Shown: positions 31,662 through 43,359 of the stretch, one piece after another
Layout of the letters: the number at the start of each line of letters is the position of its first letter
Position numbering within the stretch: position 1 is the first letter of the stretch
NCBI GenBank assembly: GCA_029449245.1
Contig: JANATF010000001.1
Coordinates: 682,001 to 746,000, forward strand
Direction of reading: 5' to 3'
DNA: 64,000 bases
From: Mortierella alpina
Taxonomy: Eukaryota; Mortierellomycota; Mortierellomycetes; Mortierellales; Mortierellaceae
Program-made: the position numbers and the translations under genes
The notes under the pieces: generated by a model
Told to the model about the DNA's origin: nothing
Seen by the model: only the letters and a program-made list of their open reading frames with translations
Database searches by the model: none

Positions 31662-34415
31662 CTACGAGGAGGATGTCCTGCCAAGGACGAACCTTCGTGC
31701 CAGGAATGAGATTGGCGTGTAGGCCGTCAACGTGTTCAGCAAAGGCGGGACAGAACTTGCTACCAAGGTCGCGACTCGGTCTTCACTCTCCCACCAGTCT
31801 ACCACCTGGTCCGCCACCACATCCAACTTCTCCTCCAACTGTACCGTCGCCATGATCCGATGTCCTAGCCAGCTCTGGCCAAGATGGCGGACTGCTTCCT
31901 CCAGCCCCGGGTAATGGGCCTCGAGCACCTTGCCGGCACGATTCAGGCCCGAGATCTTTTGGACGACGGCTTCATCTTCTTGGAGTGGGTGAGACCTTTG
32001 AATCGTCATCACAGCTGTCCGCTGGCACAGCTCTTGAGCCAGCGTTTGTTGGACACCGCTATCACTTTCGATCTGGTTGTTGTTTGTGTCGTAGTTGTAA
32101 TAGTAGTAGCAGTAGTCGTCATCCATCAGAGACGGAGCGGAGAGGCATGGACGGGGAGCGCAGCCGAGGAGCGTCATTCCAAAGGAAACGGCCTCGATCG
32201 TCTGTCCCAAGACTAGATCCAACAGATATTCGGACCATGCCTGGAACTGTTCTCTCGTCAAGTGAATCATTTGAATCCATTGCTTCCACGCATCGAGCGC
32301 AATGGAGGAAAGAACTGGCAAGGAAACTAGTACCAAGTTCGAGGCGGCTGCAGTCGGCGAGAAAGTGATCAGCAGAGGCCGTCTGTTGGAATGGCATGGG
32401 ACCTGTTGCTGCTGCTTGACTCGGGTGGTGTCCAACTTGTGTCTCGATGACACGGTCGACAAGGTCGACACGGACGACGAGCTTGTGAGAGAGGAAAGGT
32501 CCGAGAGTCTGGACACGGCCTGCACACCACTGCTCTTGGAAAGGCAGAGCCCTTCTTCAAGATCCATGCGCTTCCGGACCTCGTCCGTCTGTGCCCTCCA
32601 GTCAACAACCTTGAAATCGCCATCGTCTTGAACCAGTGTCTGTTCTGAGCACAGGCTACCCAGCTCCATCTCCATCTCGAGATAACCATCCTCGTCCTCG
32701 TCCTCGTCCTCATTTTCGTCGTCCGTGTTATCCACAAATGTAGGAATGGAAGGCGTAAAGGACAAGTAAGGGGGATCTTGGGATGAGGAGGTCAGGTACC
32801 TTGTAGGAGGAGTATTGACAGATGACGACGACGGGGACGCCATGAGCCATTCTTGCTCCTCCACCTCGGGCATCGTCAAGGGCCTCACGACCAAGACAAC
32901 ATTTCCGTTCGAGAGAACCCCGGTCACCTCCGTCCAAGCATACCTGCAAGACTTCTCCTTCTCAATCTCCTCCTCCTCTTCTTCCATTGACATGCCTTGG
33001 ACGCAAGCCATCGCAGCCGAGGAGGGATCTACCCATTCTTCAAACCTCTCTCCTTGGAACTCAATGATCCTACACTGGCGGTCTTGTTCTTGTCTCAAGT
33101 TCAGATCATCTCCGCAAACCTTGGAGTCATCAACATCGTCTTTGCCAGACAGCAGCACGCCCTCGTCGTCGTCGTCGTTGTCGGAGGAGGAGGGTGCATC
33201 GACCCGCCAGCGGGCTCGAAAGACTGTATAGAGCGCCTTGCACACCTGATCCAACCCCTTGCACAGAGCCGACAACTCTTGTGGATGGACATAAGCCATG
33301 ACCGCGTCGCTGGCCATCGCCTCGATCGCGACACGGTCATGCGCCAAGAAGACAAACGTGTCGACCTCGACGTCTTCGTTGTCAGCATTGTTGTCGCAGT
33401 CGGCACTCGTGATACTGATACTGCTACTGCCCGTGGATGAGATGGAGGACCAGCCCGTCCTCCTCTTCGCCTCGCCGGCCGACTGCGGTATCGCAAACGC
33501 ATGGTCAATGGTTCCGAATTGGGTGACCTGCAGGATCAACAAGCCTGGATCTTGGATCGTCGTCGCCTTTATCTTGAGGGCTGGCTGCACATCCGAGGCA
33601 TTGCTGTTATGGTTGTCACTGCTGTTGCTGCTGTTGCTGCTGCTGTTGCTATAATGATGCCAATATTCATCGTCTAGCATGATACCCGAATCTCTACTTC
33701 TTAAAAGTGTCACGGAGGCTGGCTTCTTGAACGTTTGACCACTTTCAGAAGATGGTTGTTGCTGGCGCGTGGTAGTGATAGTGCTGCTGCTGCTGGTCCG
33801 AGAGAACGCGGTAGGGGATTGCTGAGGTTGAGCCAGTCGACCGCTCGCACGAATACCGTTTCGAGCGGCAATCGCCAAGCCATGCATCTCGGTAACATCC
33901 TTCACGAGGTAGTATCGACACCCTGTAGCAGGAGACTTGATACTGCTACGACTGCTATGGTTTGTGTTCGTGTTCGTGCAATGGCTTGGTATGGAGGTAG
34001 GTGTGGAAGAAGAATGGTGGATGCATGCGTGGACGCGTCGAGCTGTACTAGAAGACTTTAAACTTGAATATGGATCACTGCGGCTGTTGTTGTGAGAGAG
34101 TATCGCGTCTTCTGAGATGAGATAGGAATGCACAGCGTCTGTTGTTGTTGTTGAAGAGGGCATAAGGAGGCATGATTCAGAATCGGGTAGGAGGACGTCC
34201 GCCACGTTCAGACCTCGGAGAAATTCCAAGGTCTTGGATCGAGCGCTATGGAGTTGATCTCTGTGGTATCGATCGTACTCGTACCCAGAGAGGAAGAGAT
34301 CCAATGCTCCGAGATCGAGGTCGAGAATGCGATATGGAGCGGTATCGGTAGTAGTGATGCAGCCAAAAGGGTTGAGGGGGCAAGACTCGAGGGAGTGCTG
34401 TTGTGTGTTGTTCAT
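31662..34415 (-). CDS. Large protein with a PAS-like segment, function unknown
   Basis: 917 aa, single long open frame from ATG 34415. Residues about 28-77 (YRILDLDLGALDLFLSGYEY through FLRGLNVADVLLP) and about 345-403 (FVFLAHDRVAIEAMASDAV, then AYVHPQELSALCKGL) look like the start and helical part of PAS folds; the motif VHPQEL resembles the HPDD of PAS domains. A segment with CRYAWTEVTG and a following beta-rich stretch would fit the end of such a domain. Between them lie Ser/Asn-rich and very acidic low-complexity tracts (poly-Glu near residue 490, Asp/Glu near 575). The last 200 residues are mostly helical without a recognised motif. I see no DNA-binding domain or kinase, so I give no function. 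Codon use and composition resemble its neighbours. Confidence 0.75.
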   Translation of the reverse strand: MNNTQQHSLESCPLNPFGCITTTDTAPYRILDLDLGALDLFLSGYEYDRYHRDQLHSARSKTLEFLRGLNVADVLLPDSESCLLMPSSTTTTDAVHSYLISEDAILSHNNSRSDPYSSLKSSSTARRVHACIHHSSSTPTSIPSHCTNTNTNHSSRSSIKSPATGCRYYLVKDVTEMHGLAIAARNGIRASGRLAQPQQSPTAFSRTSSSSTITTTRQQQPSSESGQTFKKPASVTLLRSRDSGIMLDDEYWHHYSNSSSNSSNSSDNHNSNASDVQPALKIKATTIQDPGLLILQVTQFGTIDHAFAIPQSAGEAKRRTGWSSISSTGSSSISITSADCDNNADNEDVEVDTFVFLAHDRVAIEAMASDAVMAYVHPQELSALCKGLDQVCKALYTVFRARWRVDAPSSSDNDDDDEGVLLSGKDDVDDSKVCGDDLNLRQEQDRQCRIIEFQGERFEEWVDPSSAAMACVQGMSMEEEEEEIEKEKSCRYAWTEVTGVLSNGNVVLVVRPLTMPEVEEQEWLMASPSSSSVNTPPTRYLTSSSQDPPYLSFTPSIPTFVDNTDDENEDEDEDEDGYLEMEMELGSLCSEQTLVQDDGDFKVVDWRAQTDEVRKRMDLEEGLCLSKSSGVQAVSRLSDLSSLTSSSSVSTLSTVSSRHKLDTTRVKQQQQVPCHSNRRPLLITFSPTAAASNLVLVSLPVLSSIALDAWKQWIQMIHLTREQFQAWSEYLLDLVLGQTIEAVSFGMTLLGCAPRPCLSAPSLMDDDYCYYYYNYDTNNNQIESDSGVQQTLAQELCQRTAVMTIQRSHPLQEDEAVVQKISGLNRAGKVLEAHYPGLEEAVRHLGQSWLGHRIMATVQLEEKLDVVADQVVDWWESEDRVATLVASSVPPLLNTLTAYTPISFLARRFVLGRTSSS

Positions 34416-37400
34416 GGCGGAGGGAGAGGAACCGGGTATTCAGGGGGTATTGAGGAGTGGGGAGTTGAAAGTGTATAAGGGTATATGTATTGAGCTACGT
34501 AGTACCGAAGGGGTGAGATGCTGTCGTGTTGTGAAATGCTGCAAACGTGGGAAGTGATTGATGGAGAACTGATGGATTCCAGGAGTAACAGGAATGCCAG
34601 GAAGGTTGAGGGGAGGCGCCAAGGGTCCTTTTATAGTGTTCGCTGGTGTGCCGAGGTGTGGAGGAACGGTGTTCGAAACGAGGGACTTCAGGGGAGGGTG
34701 GAGCAGACAGGAGACAGAGCGCTGTGGTGGAGGGGTACAAAGAACTGCTGAGGAACAAAAAACGAGAACATCGGCTGCACAGCATCAGATATGCAAGAAA
34801 AGAGAAAAAAGCAAGGGACCTTTTCTCCTTCCTGCGCAATAATGCCCTTCCTAATGGGATCATGGCCCTTTACCCCAACGGAAAACTGCAGCGCAGGACC
34901 AATTGCCCAGGTAGCGAGGCAGGCAAAAATCACGGCGCCGTGCCACTGGGACGCCTGCTCTGGGAGAACAGTTTTTGTTTTCTTTGTTGTTCTCGCGTGG
35001 CATTCGCCTAACCTCTGACAAAGGAAGGTAAACTGTTCAATTGATTGCCATATGCCACTAACACCAACCTTCGACCACTCAAAGGCTCAATTTCAAAGTG
35101 TATATGTACATTATCAGAGCTACACGCACATGCATGCGTGTACTGTGGTCATGATACCTCAGGTGCGCACAACAGAGAAGCAACTGCAGAATCATGATGT
35201 ATGCCCCTTCCCAGCCCCACTCACCCATCCTCTGCTTACCCCAGCGCACCACGATAGGGCGCATCATGACATGACACCCTCAATTCCCCGTCCCCGCGGG
35301 CAAACTTTGTCGCATGGACAATTGCTCTGAAGCAAAAGGGACTCCCTGAGAAGGGCACGGAGCGACCAGCACGCACGAAAACTATAGGTGTCTCTCCCCT
35401 GGATCTGGTGTGGTCCCTGAATCGTTTCTCCTCGAGGACAAGAAAATCTTCTCAGGCACAAAAACGATCATCCGCTGGACAGATCACTACCCTAACAGGC
35501 AGCCATTTTTTGTCGGAAACAGCCTATTCCGTCTTTTCTTTTTATGACTCCATGACCCTTCAGCCAAAGTCTTCTTTGTCTGCTTGCTGTCAAGCACATC
35601 GCTAACAGGGTAGGTGTCTGTACTCTATCAGCATCTTGCGATTGTTGTCCTATTTCCCCTGCATATTTGGGGCATTCAGAACGGGAGATTGGAGATTGAA
35701 AAGGGAGGGTACGTTTATCACCACCTTTTGTTTTTCCTTCCCGCAAGCACACGCACAGTCCAATGTGCGATAGTTTTCGTGCCGTAACAGGCGAGTCACC
35801 CGGGCACCAACAGCATTTGATGGCAACTATATACACACAGTGCTACTCTTCGGGCTATAAGGGTACGCAGAGCTCTCCGTCAGCATGTCTCCATTTGGCA
35901 ATAGGGCAAAATAAGAGGACCTATCCAGCCCCCATCTTCTCAATGTCTTTTTCACGACCAAGTTGTTCTTGAGTTCTTTTTATTTGCTCTGAGGCTGGGC
36001 TACTGTGTTCCGTCTCTTTGGTCTCAGTTGCTGCCGAAGCCATGGTAATGGCACTGAGACATTTTTTGTGGCCGATGGGCGCAGAATACTAAGATGTAAA
36101 CAACAGAGCTATCAACCTATGCATGCGAGAGAAAAAAATCACATCTCTGACTTTCGTATGGTTAAGATGTTAAAAAAACGCCATGCTGCCAAAAAGGATG
36201 ATCGATGGGATAACGAAAGGAGTTGGAACACGTGTATTCTAGAAACGCAAGAGCGAAAAAAAAAGCTGGGGATGAAAGGATGGATCATTTCCCGCTTAGC
36301 ATTGCTAGCGCGCTTGGTGAATACATTTCGTTGATGACACAAAAGTTCCTCAAAAAAAACGCGCCAGTGGACGCGCGTAGCGGTGCTATCTATGCGACCA
36401 CATCACTCTAAAGTGGGCGCCACATGTTCCATGAATGGACACCTTCAAAGGACCGTGCAAAAAAAAAAAAAAACACGAAGGGGCAGCATGATGGACCACA
36501 TTAGCCAATGCTAAGTGTGGATTGCCGCCTGCTGCCAACCTCCTCGCCCCTTCTGTGAGATCGTGGGAGTTAAGCAACCCCGGTATAGTCACTATTGGCT
36601 GTGCAGTTTGCTCTTGGAGAGATGATATGCAAAAGCCAGTGTAGTGAGGTAGCACAAATGCTGCATGATGTGCACTGGATCCTACGCTAGGAAACGCTGA
36701 GATCATCCTTCAACGTAGAGTTGGATGCTGACTTTGTATGACTTTTTTTTATCCTACTTGGCAATGGCGCTCTTTCTCTTTCCTGCAGGATCCCTGGCTC
36801 GACAGAATTCACGGTCATGTCTCGGAGGAACGTTCATTCCATTCATTTTCCACGTTCGATCCGTCGGGCTTAGCAATGGACGTACCACGGCATCTGCAGA
36901 AGGAAGACGTGAATACAGAAGTTCATCGTCGCTTTGAATTGTATGCGCATAAATGTGCAGGGTTCCTCTGGGGATGGACAGGGGCCCGTCGGTTTACAAG
37001 TGATCCACGAAGACGTGTCAGTCATGCAGTGGTACTGAGACCCAACGCGCCACGCGTTGCGGTGGAGATCTCGTGTAATGTAGTTCTGATGAAAATGAGA
37101 GCCAGGATATAGGGCAGCCCATACATCTCGCTGGCTACGAAGTGAGAAATCGATGCCGATATGCCCCTCTAAATCCGCTTGAGGTTTGCTGCTGGTAAAG
37201 AAGGCTGCGTTGGTGCATGCGCAATGAAACCCTTGTGATTCTGGCGGTGCTGGGTATTGGTGGCTCTGAAGCATATTATCATGGGCATTTGCCCTTCCCC
37301 TGGCAGACTAGACTAATCCATGAAGGTTTTTTTGGATGGAGTGCTCTTTAAATATTGTCACCACTTCAAGAACCAATCCAGCAAGGACTGCAATGGTTAG

Positions 37401-38774
37401 GTAATACATGTTGTCCGCCCCATCCTGCGTACAGCAGGTGGTCCAGCTGCTCTTTTTTATTTGGTGCAACGATCATCCCTCTGTGATTGCTCGAATGTCT
37501 GTTTGTTTATGTTGTTTGCTGGGTCGCAGCAATCCCCAAGGGACTTCTAGAAATAGACCCACTCTCCTGCAGATGCCTTGGATTTAACAAGGAGGAAATG
37601 CGCGGACGATACGGCAGCTTCAGGCCATGCCATGCGTTTGCCATGCTTCCTTTGTCGCCTTTGGGCTGCTTGTGGAGGTTTTGGAAGTTTAGAGTATCCA
37701 GTGCACAAAAGAAAAGGCCGCTGAGCTGTTGTGCTACCGTCCTCATCCATCAACTCAGCACAAACAAGAGTGAGCTCTGGCACTCTCGAAAGCTCGGAAG
37801 TTCAGTCATGATGGTGTAAGAATTGGCGCTTTAATACCACAGACCTGACTAGGCTAGACTGGGCCAGAATGCCAACGGTCTGCTCCTTTTGAGTTGTGCA
37901 ACGGTTGTATCGATTTCAAAGTGCAACGGCTAACAGAAAAGTTTTTTTTTTTCGTTCTCGATGCTCACATCTGGAGCTGCTAAATAATCGCTCACTCTCG
38001 GTTGTGCCCAAGGCTCCCTGGCCGGTCCTGATCTTCAGGCTCCACTGCCTCCTCTCACCTTATACTTCGTCCTCATAAGGCGCCCTCTCACTGCAGGCCT
38101 GTAATGCATGCAGCGTCGGCTGTTTTGGTCTCTGCTTGTTTACTCGGATGCTTTCACTCCATCTTGTCTGTGCCTTTCACTAAAGGGCCAACAAAGGCAA
38201 GATCGGGGCGCCTTTCTCTCTTTTTCTTTCTTTTTGAACCCTGCTCCACCCGCCTTGCATCGCTCGCTCGCTGCCCCTTCCATCTCGTCTCCTCCGTCTC
38301 GCTTCCTTTCACTTTAATGTCTCCCATCCTCTTATCCTCTTGTTCCTCTCACTCGCTTCCCTTCACTGCTCCAACCATACCGTTTTTCATCATCTTGTAT
38401 AGTCCTGCAAGAGTTTCTCACTCTTCATATAACGCCTGATCCTGACTGCATTCCCGCCCTGCCACAGATCTGCGCGCTTACGCTTAATTATTTTTCATCC
38501 CGCAGTCCAACGGTCCGAGTCCTGAGTGTCTGCACCATCACCACCCTCCTATCACCTTGCCTCCTACAGCTTCTCGCCTCTGCTTTGCAGCCCATTTTAG
38601 GATCAGTAGCTGAAAATTCAGGAACACACCAAGGGAGCAGAACACCTTTTTTTTGGAAATACAACCGGTACCTGGCAACACGGGCCTTCACTTGTTTGAC
38701 GTCCAAACCCTGCAACTAGCCCATTTGGAATTGGAACAGAAAAAAAAACCTCTCCTCATTCCTTCCAATTGCCA
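34416..38774. other. 4.4 kb stretch without a recognisable gene
   Basis: I find no conserved coding exon on either strand. The first 450 bp are the leader of the PAS-like gene on the minus strand. The last 700 bp (38100-38770) are CT-rich on the plus strand and look like the leader of the RhoGAP-like gene. Between them, about 34.9-38.0 kb contains only short frames. One segment, 36540-36600, resembles the internal promoter region of 5S rRNA. Short A and T runs are scattered through the region. Confidence 0.5.
36538..36602 (+). ncRNA. Possible 5S rRNA-like fragment
   Basis: The string GATCGTGGGAGTTAAGCAAC, a short spacer, then GGTATAGTCACTATTGG resembles the central part of 5S rRNA: GATC-xx-GGAAGTTAAGC (box A region) followed by a TAGTTAGTACTTGG-like box C region. 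The flanking 5S arms are not recognisable, so this is at most a degenerate fragment or part of a 5S-derived SINE. The 8-mer GCATGATG occurs on both sides (36486 and 36663). Confidence 0.2.
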
Positions 38775-41700
38775 ATGTCGAAACCGCATCGCGCCTCCAC
38801 GTTGGGGTTCTCCTCACAACCAAAGACACGCACCACAGGAGGCATCACCCGGCCGTACTCGTCTTTCTCATTCTACAATAATAACGCGGTAGGATCCCTG
38901 CAATTGGACCTGCAGGATCGCCCCCACAGCCTCGTCCACAAACCTTCCGTTTCCACCATCCTCTCGAGCTCGACCTATACCCATTCTTATACCTCCCACC
39001 CAATGTTAGCCGAGACCAATCTTCGAAAGCAGGTCGCCAAAAAGGATGTCCTCAAACAACAGCTGAAGCAACAGCAGAAAATCCAGCAAAAGAAGGCACT
39101 CCCGCTCTTCCCCACGGAACGAACCCGAGGCTCCTCCTCTATTCAGGATGCTCTACGACCAGGTAAGGTTGACGCGCAGCTTCGTTTTTACGAGCATCAC
39201 CTTTTAGCAAACACAATTTCTGGGTATTAAACCGGAGGTTTAAAAAAGAAAGAAGGAAAGCAGCCTCGCCCATTGCCACGCCCAATCCACAGCACCGCCC
39301 CTGCCTGCTCTTGTTGTCGCTTTATCCCTTTCCATTCCACAGAGACTAGGCTGTTCGGCACCGCTGAAGAGCTCTTTGCGTTCTCTGATTGATACAGGCT
39401 GCTCCACGCTGCTTAGAGGAGTGGTGCACATTTTTTTTTGACTTCGCGCTGCCAACAAGTCCTGGAGCACTACATTAACGCGACAGGGAGTTTGAACGCG
39501 AGCTGTTGTCACTCATTTTCTAACGTTGTTCTGTTTTCTATACCGTGCGCCTATCGTCGAATAGTTGACATTGAGCACATCGAGTTGATGCCGATCGAGT
39601 TTAGCCACAAGATCATCATGAGCTGCATCGACGAGATCAAGCTGCGAGGTAAAGAGAAAACCTTCTCCACCTCCACCTGCTTTGCTTTGCTATGCACATT
39701 CCTCTCGGAAATCGCACACATGTCATTCACAACCCAAAAACCAAAAAAGAATGGCACAAACAAACAAACAAACAAACAAAAGCAGCGAAAAATAGCAAGA
39801 GAGATGACATGAGAGCCGCTTTTTGCTCTTCTCCCAAGCGAGCAGACAGGACATTGATTGGCACTTGCCAAGAGAGAGTGATCGATACTTAGCAAGGCTG
39901 GCCCTATTGGTGTCTTTTTTTTTATGGTCTTTAGGACTCAAGCACAAGTACCTATTCCGAAATGCGTTTTATAGCCCGTCCGTCGAGGCTGCTCTGAAGC
40001 TGGCCATGGACCCCCAAAGGTCCCATCTCTTCTCAGTCAAGATGATGCGCATGGACACGGTTGGAGGCCTCTTGACCACTGTCCTGTCCAGGACCTATCC
40101 GCCTCTGATTCCACCTCACTTCCAGGACTTGTTTCAAAATCCCAATGGTAAAATGTGGGCCGTGACGAAAACTCGCGTCATAAGTGATTACTGTTATCAA
40201 AGGAATTCATATTTTACTCTTGTTCAATCTTTCCCCTTAGGACGCTTCTTTTTTGAACTGCTAGGAATGATTCCGGAGCTCAACCGGTTCCTCTTTGTGG
40301 AGATTCTGGATCTCTGCTGTGATCTGGTCGACCATCAGATGGACAACTGTATCAGCCACAGCAAGCTCGCCATCTACCCTGGATCCTGCTGCTTCGGACT
40401 GGACGAGTACATGCCTACATGGGACACCCGATACCTGATGACCAAGGATCTCAAAAAGTTCTCTGGCGCGTTCTATCATGTCATTTACGCCTATCGTGAA
40501 GAGCGCGACCTTTCTGCAGAGGAGCTACAACAAAAACTCGACAGCAGAGATCGACTCCTGCAGCAGGAAAGGCTATCGAGCCTAGAGCAGGAGCATGGAC
40601 TTGAGGGCGCCCAGGCTATCCTGAGGATGGAGGCAAGGATTGCTTTAGGTCTGTCAGCAGAGTCACCAGTCATGGCACAACCGATTCTTGGAGATCATAT
40701 GAAGGTGATCTCGCTTTACGCCGACAGGCAGGAGAAGGTCGTCGCGGATGATGCCATTTCAGTCCTGGATATTCAGTTGGGGGATGGAAATATCGTCTCT
40801 GTGGCCCCAACCCTGGACAGAGTCCCCGAGGATTTAGGTCCAAGAGAAGAGGACCCAGAGATGGTGTTGGCAGACTTGAGGAGAAGTGTATCGGTCGCCT
40901 CTCTAGTATACTCATCCTCCGAGAGCAGCAGCAGCACCAGTCGTTTTCCGTACTCAGGAACATCCCTCTCTGCCGCGACAACGACCACATCGTTCACGTT
41001 GTCGTCATCTCCTTCATCCTCCACTATCGCTTCAACAACAAGGTATTCGCGCACAGTGCGTATGGTTCCAGTAGCACAACTTTCACGGGAGCGAGAGCGA
41101 CAGCGCGGTCTTATCCGGACAAGATCTCTTGTCAGGTTTGGATCAATTGCCCAAAACACCTATCCAGTCTCTCCCGGGGACATCTTTGGCATCAGTAGAC
41201 ACGCAAAGGAACAGCGGGAGCTACAGGAGTTCTTGTTGATTGCTCGCTCAGTCAAATCACCAAAACGCCGACGCAAGAGTATGACCGGTAAAAGGATCAC
41301 GCAGTGGCAGCTCCACAACAAGGTCATTCATAGGAATAATGTTCATACTATCACTGCTACTCAGCAGAGATTCCACCATCATCATCGTCAGCACCACTAC
41401 CACCACCAGGTATATCAGAGTCAGCATTCTCCTTCATCACGCGAATCCTTGCCATACCCATGCAGCCGCCTTGCGCCACGCGCCGCCAAAAGTATTCGTC
41501 GTGACAGGACCCGAAAATTCCGTGAGGGGATCGAGGTTTATCAGGCACGTGGGATCTCTGTCGAGGACGCGACGAAAGAGTACCAACACGATCTAAAGAA
41601 GCAAAGGCGACGCGAGAAAAAGGCCCGACAGGCTGCAGAGCAAGCCCGCGCCATAGCCAGGAAACAAGCAGACCTGGAAGCCAGTGCATCAGCGGCAGCA

Positions 41701-42861
41701 TCAGCAGCGCTCACCCCGGAGAAGATCTGCAGCAGCAGCATGACTGGAGACCAAGATGTCACCATGGAAGAAGCCGAGGTCCTCGAAGCATTCGATTACC
41801 TGACAGACCAAGAATTCGAACAGTTCATGACCCTGGCCGGCCTGACTATGAAGGATGTGAATCGTATCCGGGACAAAGCTGCGGTGGCGGCGTTGAGCCA
41901 GGTCACCAAGGAGATTCAGACCACCGCAGATCCAGAGTTCAACCGCCTAGCAGTTTCACCACATGCCCTAGTCGAGAACGACGACAAAGTAGCAGCAGCC
42001 CTGAACTCCCGCACCGCTCACTCTTTGACGTATAACAGCCCGAACGGGCCGCCACCACTACCGCGGACAACATTTGAATCTGAGGCTTCGTCGCGAGCTG
42101 ATCAATCCCATGCCACCGCTGCATCAGTCGCCATTGAGGACCTGGAGTTGAGCAATAAGGGCCAGAGGCCATTGAGCCTTCCGCACATGACGTCGATGGA
42201 CCTCTTGCTCAAGCACACGACCGTGATTGGAGACAGCAACCTCCGTTGCTACCCTATGCAGCCTTCTATCCGTGCCGACAATAGGAACACGTCTACTACT
42301 CCTACTACTGTTGTACCCGAGGCCTCCTACGGCGGACTTTTATCTCTGGCAGCAACATCGCTCATGACAGCCGGGGACAAGAACGTAATCGCGGAGCGAA
42401 AGAGCGAAGAGTCGAATGCGTCCTCGACCGAGACTGCCGTCGAAGATGTTGTCACGACGACCCTGGGAAGAATGAACCACCACACTCTAATCACGACCAC
42501 AAAGGCGCCTTCTTATAACACGACGCCGATGGCGCCAGTAGCAGCAGCAGCAGCAGCAGCAGCGGTGATCATGCCTCAAGAGCGGATCTTTGAGTTTGAG
42601 ACGGTCTTGGACGATCAAGAGAGCGATGGCGACCTGGACTATTTAGAGGTCGATCATAGCGATGTTGATTATCCCATTCAGGTGACAAACGGCGATCATG
42701 TTGAGCAGAGGTACAAGGAGGATGAGGACGAGGACGAGGAAGCTGTGGAGCTGAGGGAACTTCTAGAGTCCATGACCGAGGAGGAGAGGTCCGAGTTCCT
42801 GAGGCTGTCGCGATCAGAAACCTTGCCAACTAACGTTTTTGATCTCAGCGTAGCGCGATAG
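38775..42861 (+). CDS. RhoGAP-like domain protein, four exons
   Basis: Predicted Rho-family GTPase-activating protein, 1101 aa. Exons 38775-39162, 39565-39648, 39935-40147 and 40241-42861 join at phase 1 throughout. The domain lies at about residues 130-310: MPIEFSHKIIMSCIDEIKLR, LKHKYLFRNAF (with the Arg expected for the catalytic finger), MDTVGGLLTTVLSRTYPPLI and LNRFLFVEILDLCCDLV. The last block, followed by KLAIYPGSCCFG, corresponds to the NxxNKM/LAIVFGP end of RhoGAP domains. Divergence is high, so activity is uncertain. The N-terminus has a Gln/Lys-rich coiled-coil-like stretch. The C-terminal 700 residues are low complexity with Ser, His and Ala tracts, a basic coiled coil (KQRRREKKARQAAEQARA) and an acidic end. 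The 402 bp first intron could hide a further exon: the frame at 39299-39422 stays open but has no good donor. Confidence 0.75.
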
Positions 42862-43359
42862 CTTGACATGGAGCAACGGAGGAAAGACACGCGAGAGAGA
42901 GAGAGAGAGAGGGAGGGGGGGAGAGAGCGGACGCGGATTGTTGACGACCCCGCATGTTCCCAGCACAACAGAGTACCATCCCATACAACCATAGCTTATA
43001 ATATATCCTAATGCCACTTGACAGATATGAACATGGTCCGGCGATACCAGCACAGCACACCCTGCAGCAATCCGGTCTCCATATCAGGTTTGTTGTTTGT
43101 GAAGAGGAACCAGATGACGCTGAAGGAAAAAAAAACGAGAGAAGTGGAAATAAGAAAGAAGAAAGTCGATGGGTCCAAAGGGCAAGTATATTTTTTATAT
43201 CGCAACAAGCAGCCGGGCGTCAATAGATTGGAAAAAAAAAGATGAAGGTTGACGAGGATTTGGTGTCCCCAGTTCCAATGCCTGCGACTGCGCCCTGCTT
43301 GTTGATAAAGACCTGTGGGTGGAATTCCTCTGACCCCGAGCCCTCTTCAGAAATCCATG
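42862..43359. other. Convergent 3' flanks with GA microsatellite
   Basis: This is the 3' flank of the RhoGAP-like gene and of the PHO85 kinase gene, which converge here. Positions 42891-42928 are a GA-rich microsatellite. No gene is seen. Confidence 0.6.

Noticed and set aside
36005-37819. A set of 60-130 codon frames in the 34.4-38.8 kb gap
   Set aside because: None shows a recognisable domain and they cannot be joined into a phase-consistent gene.
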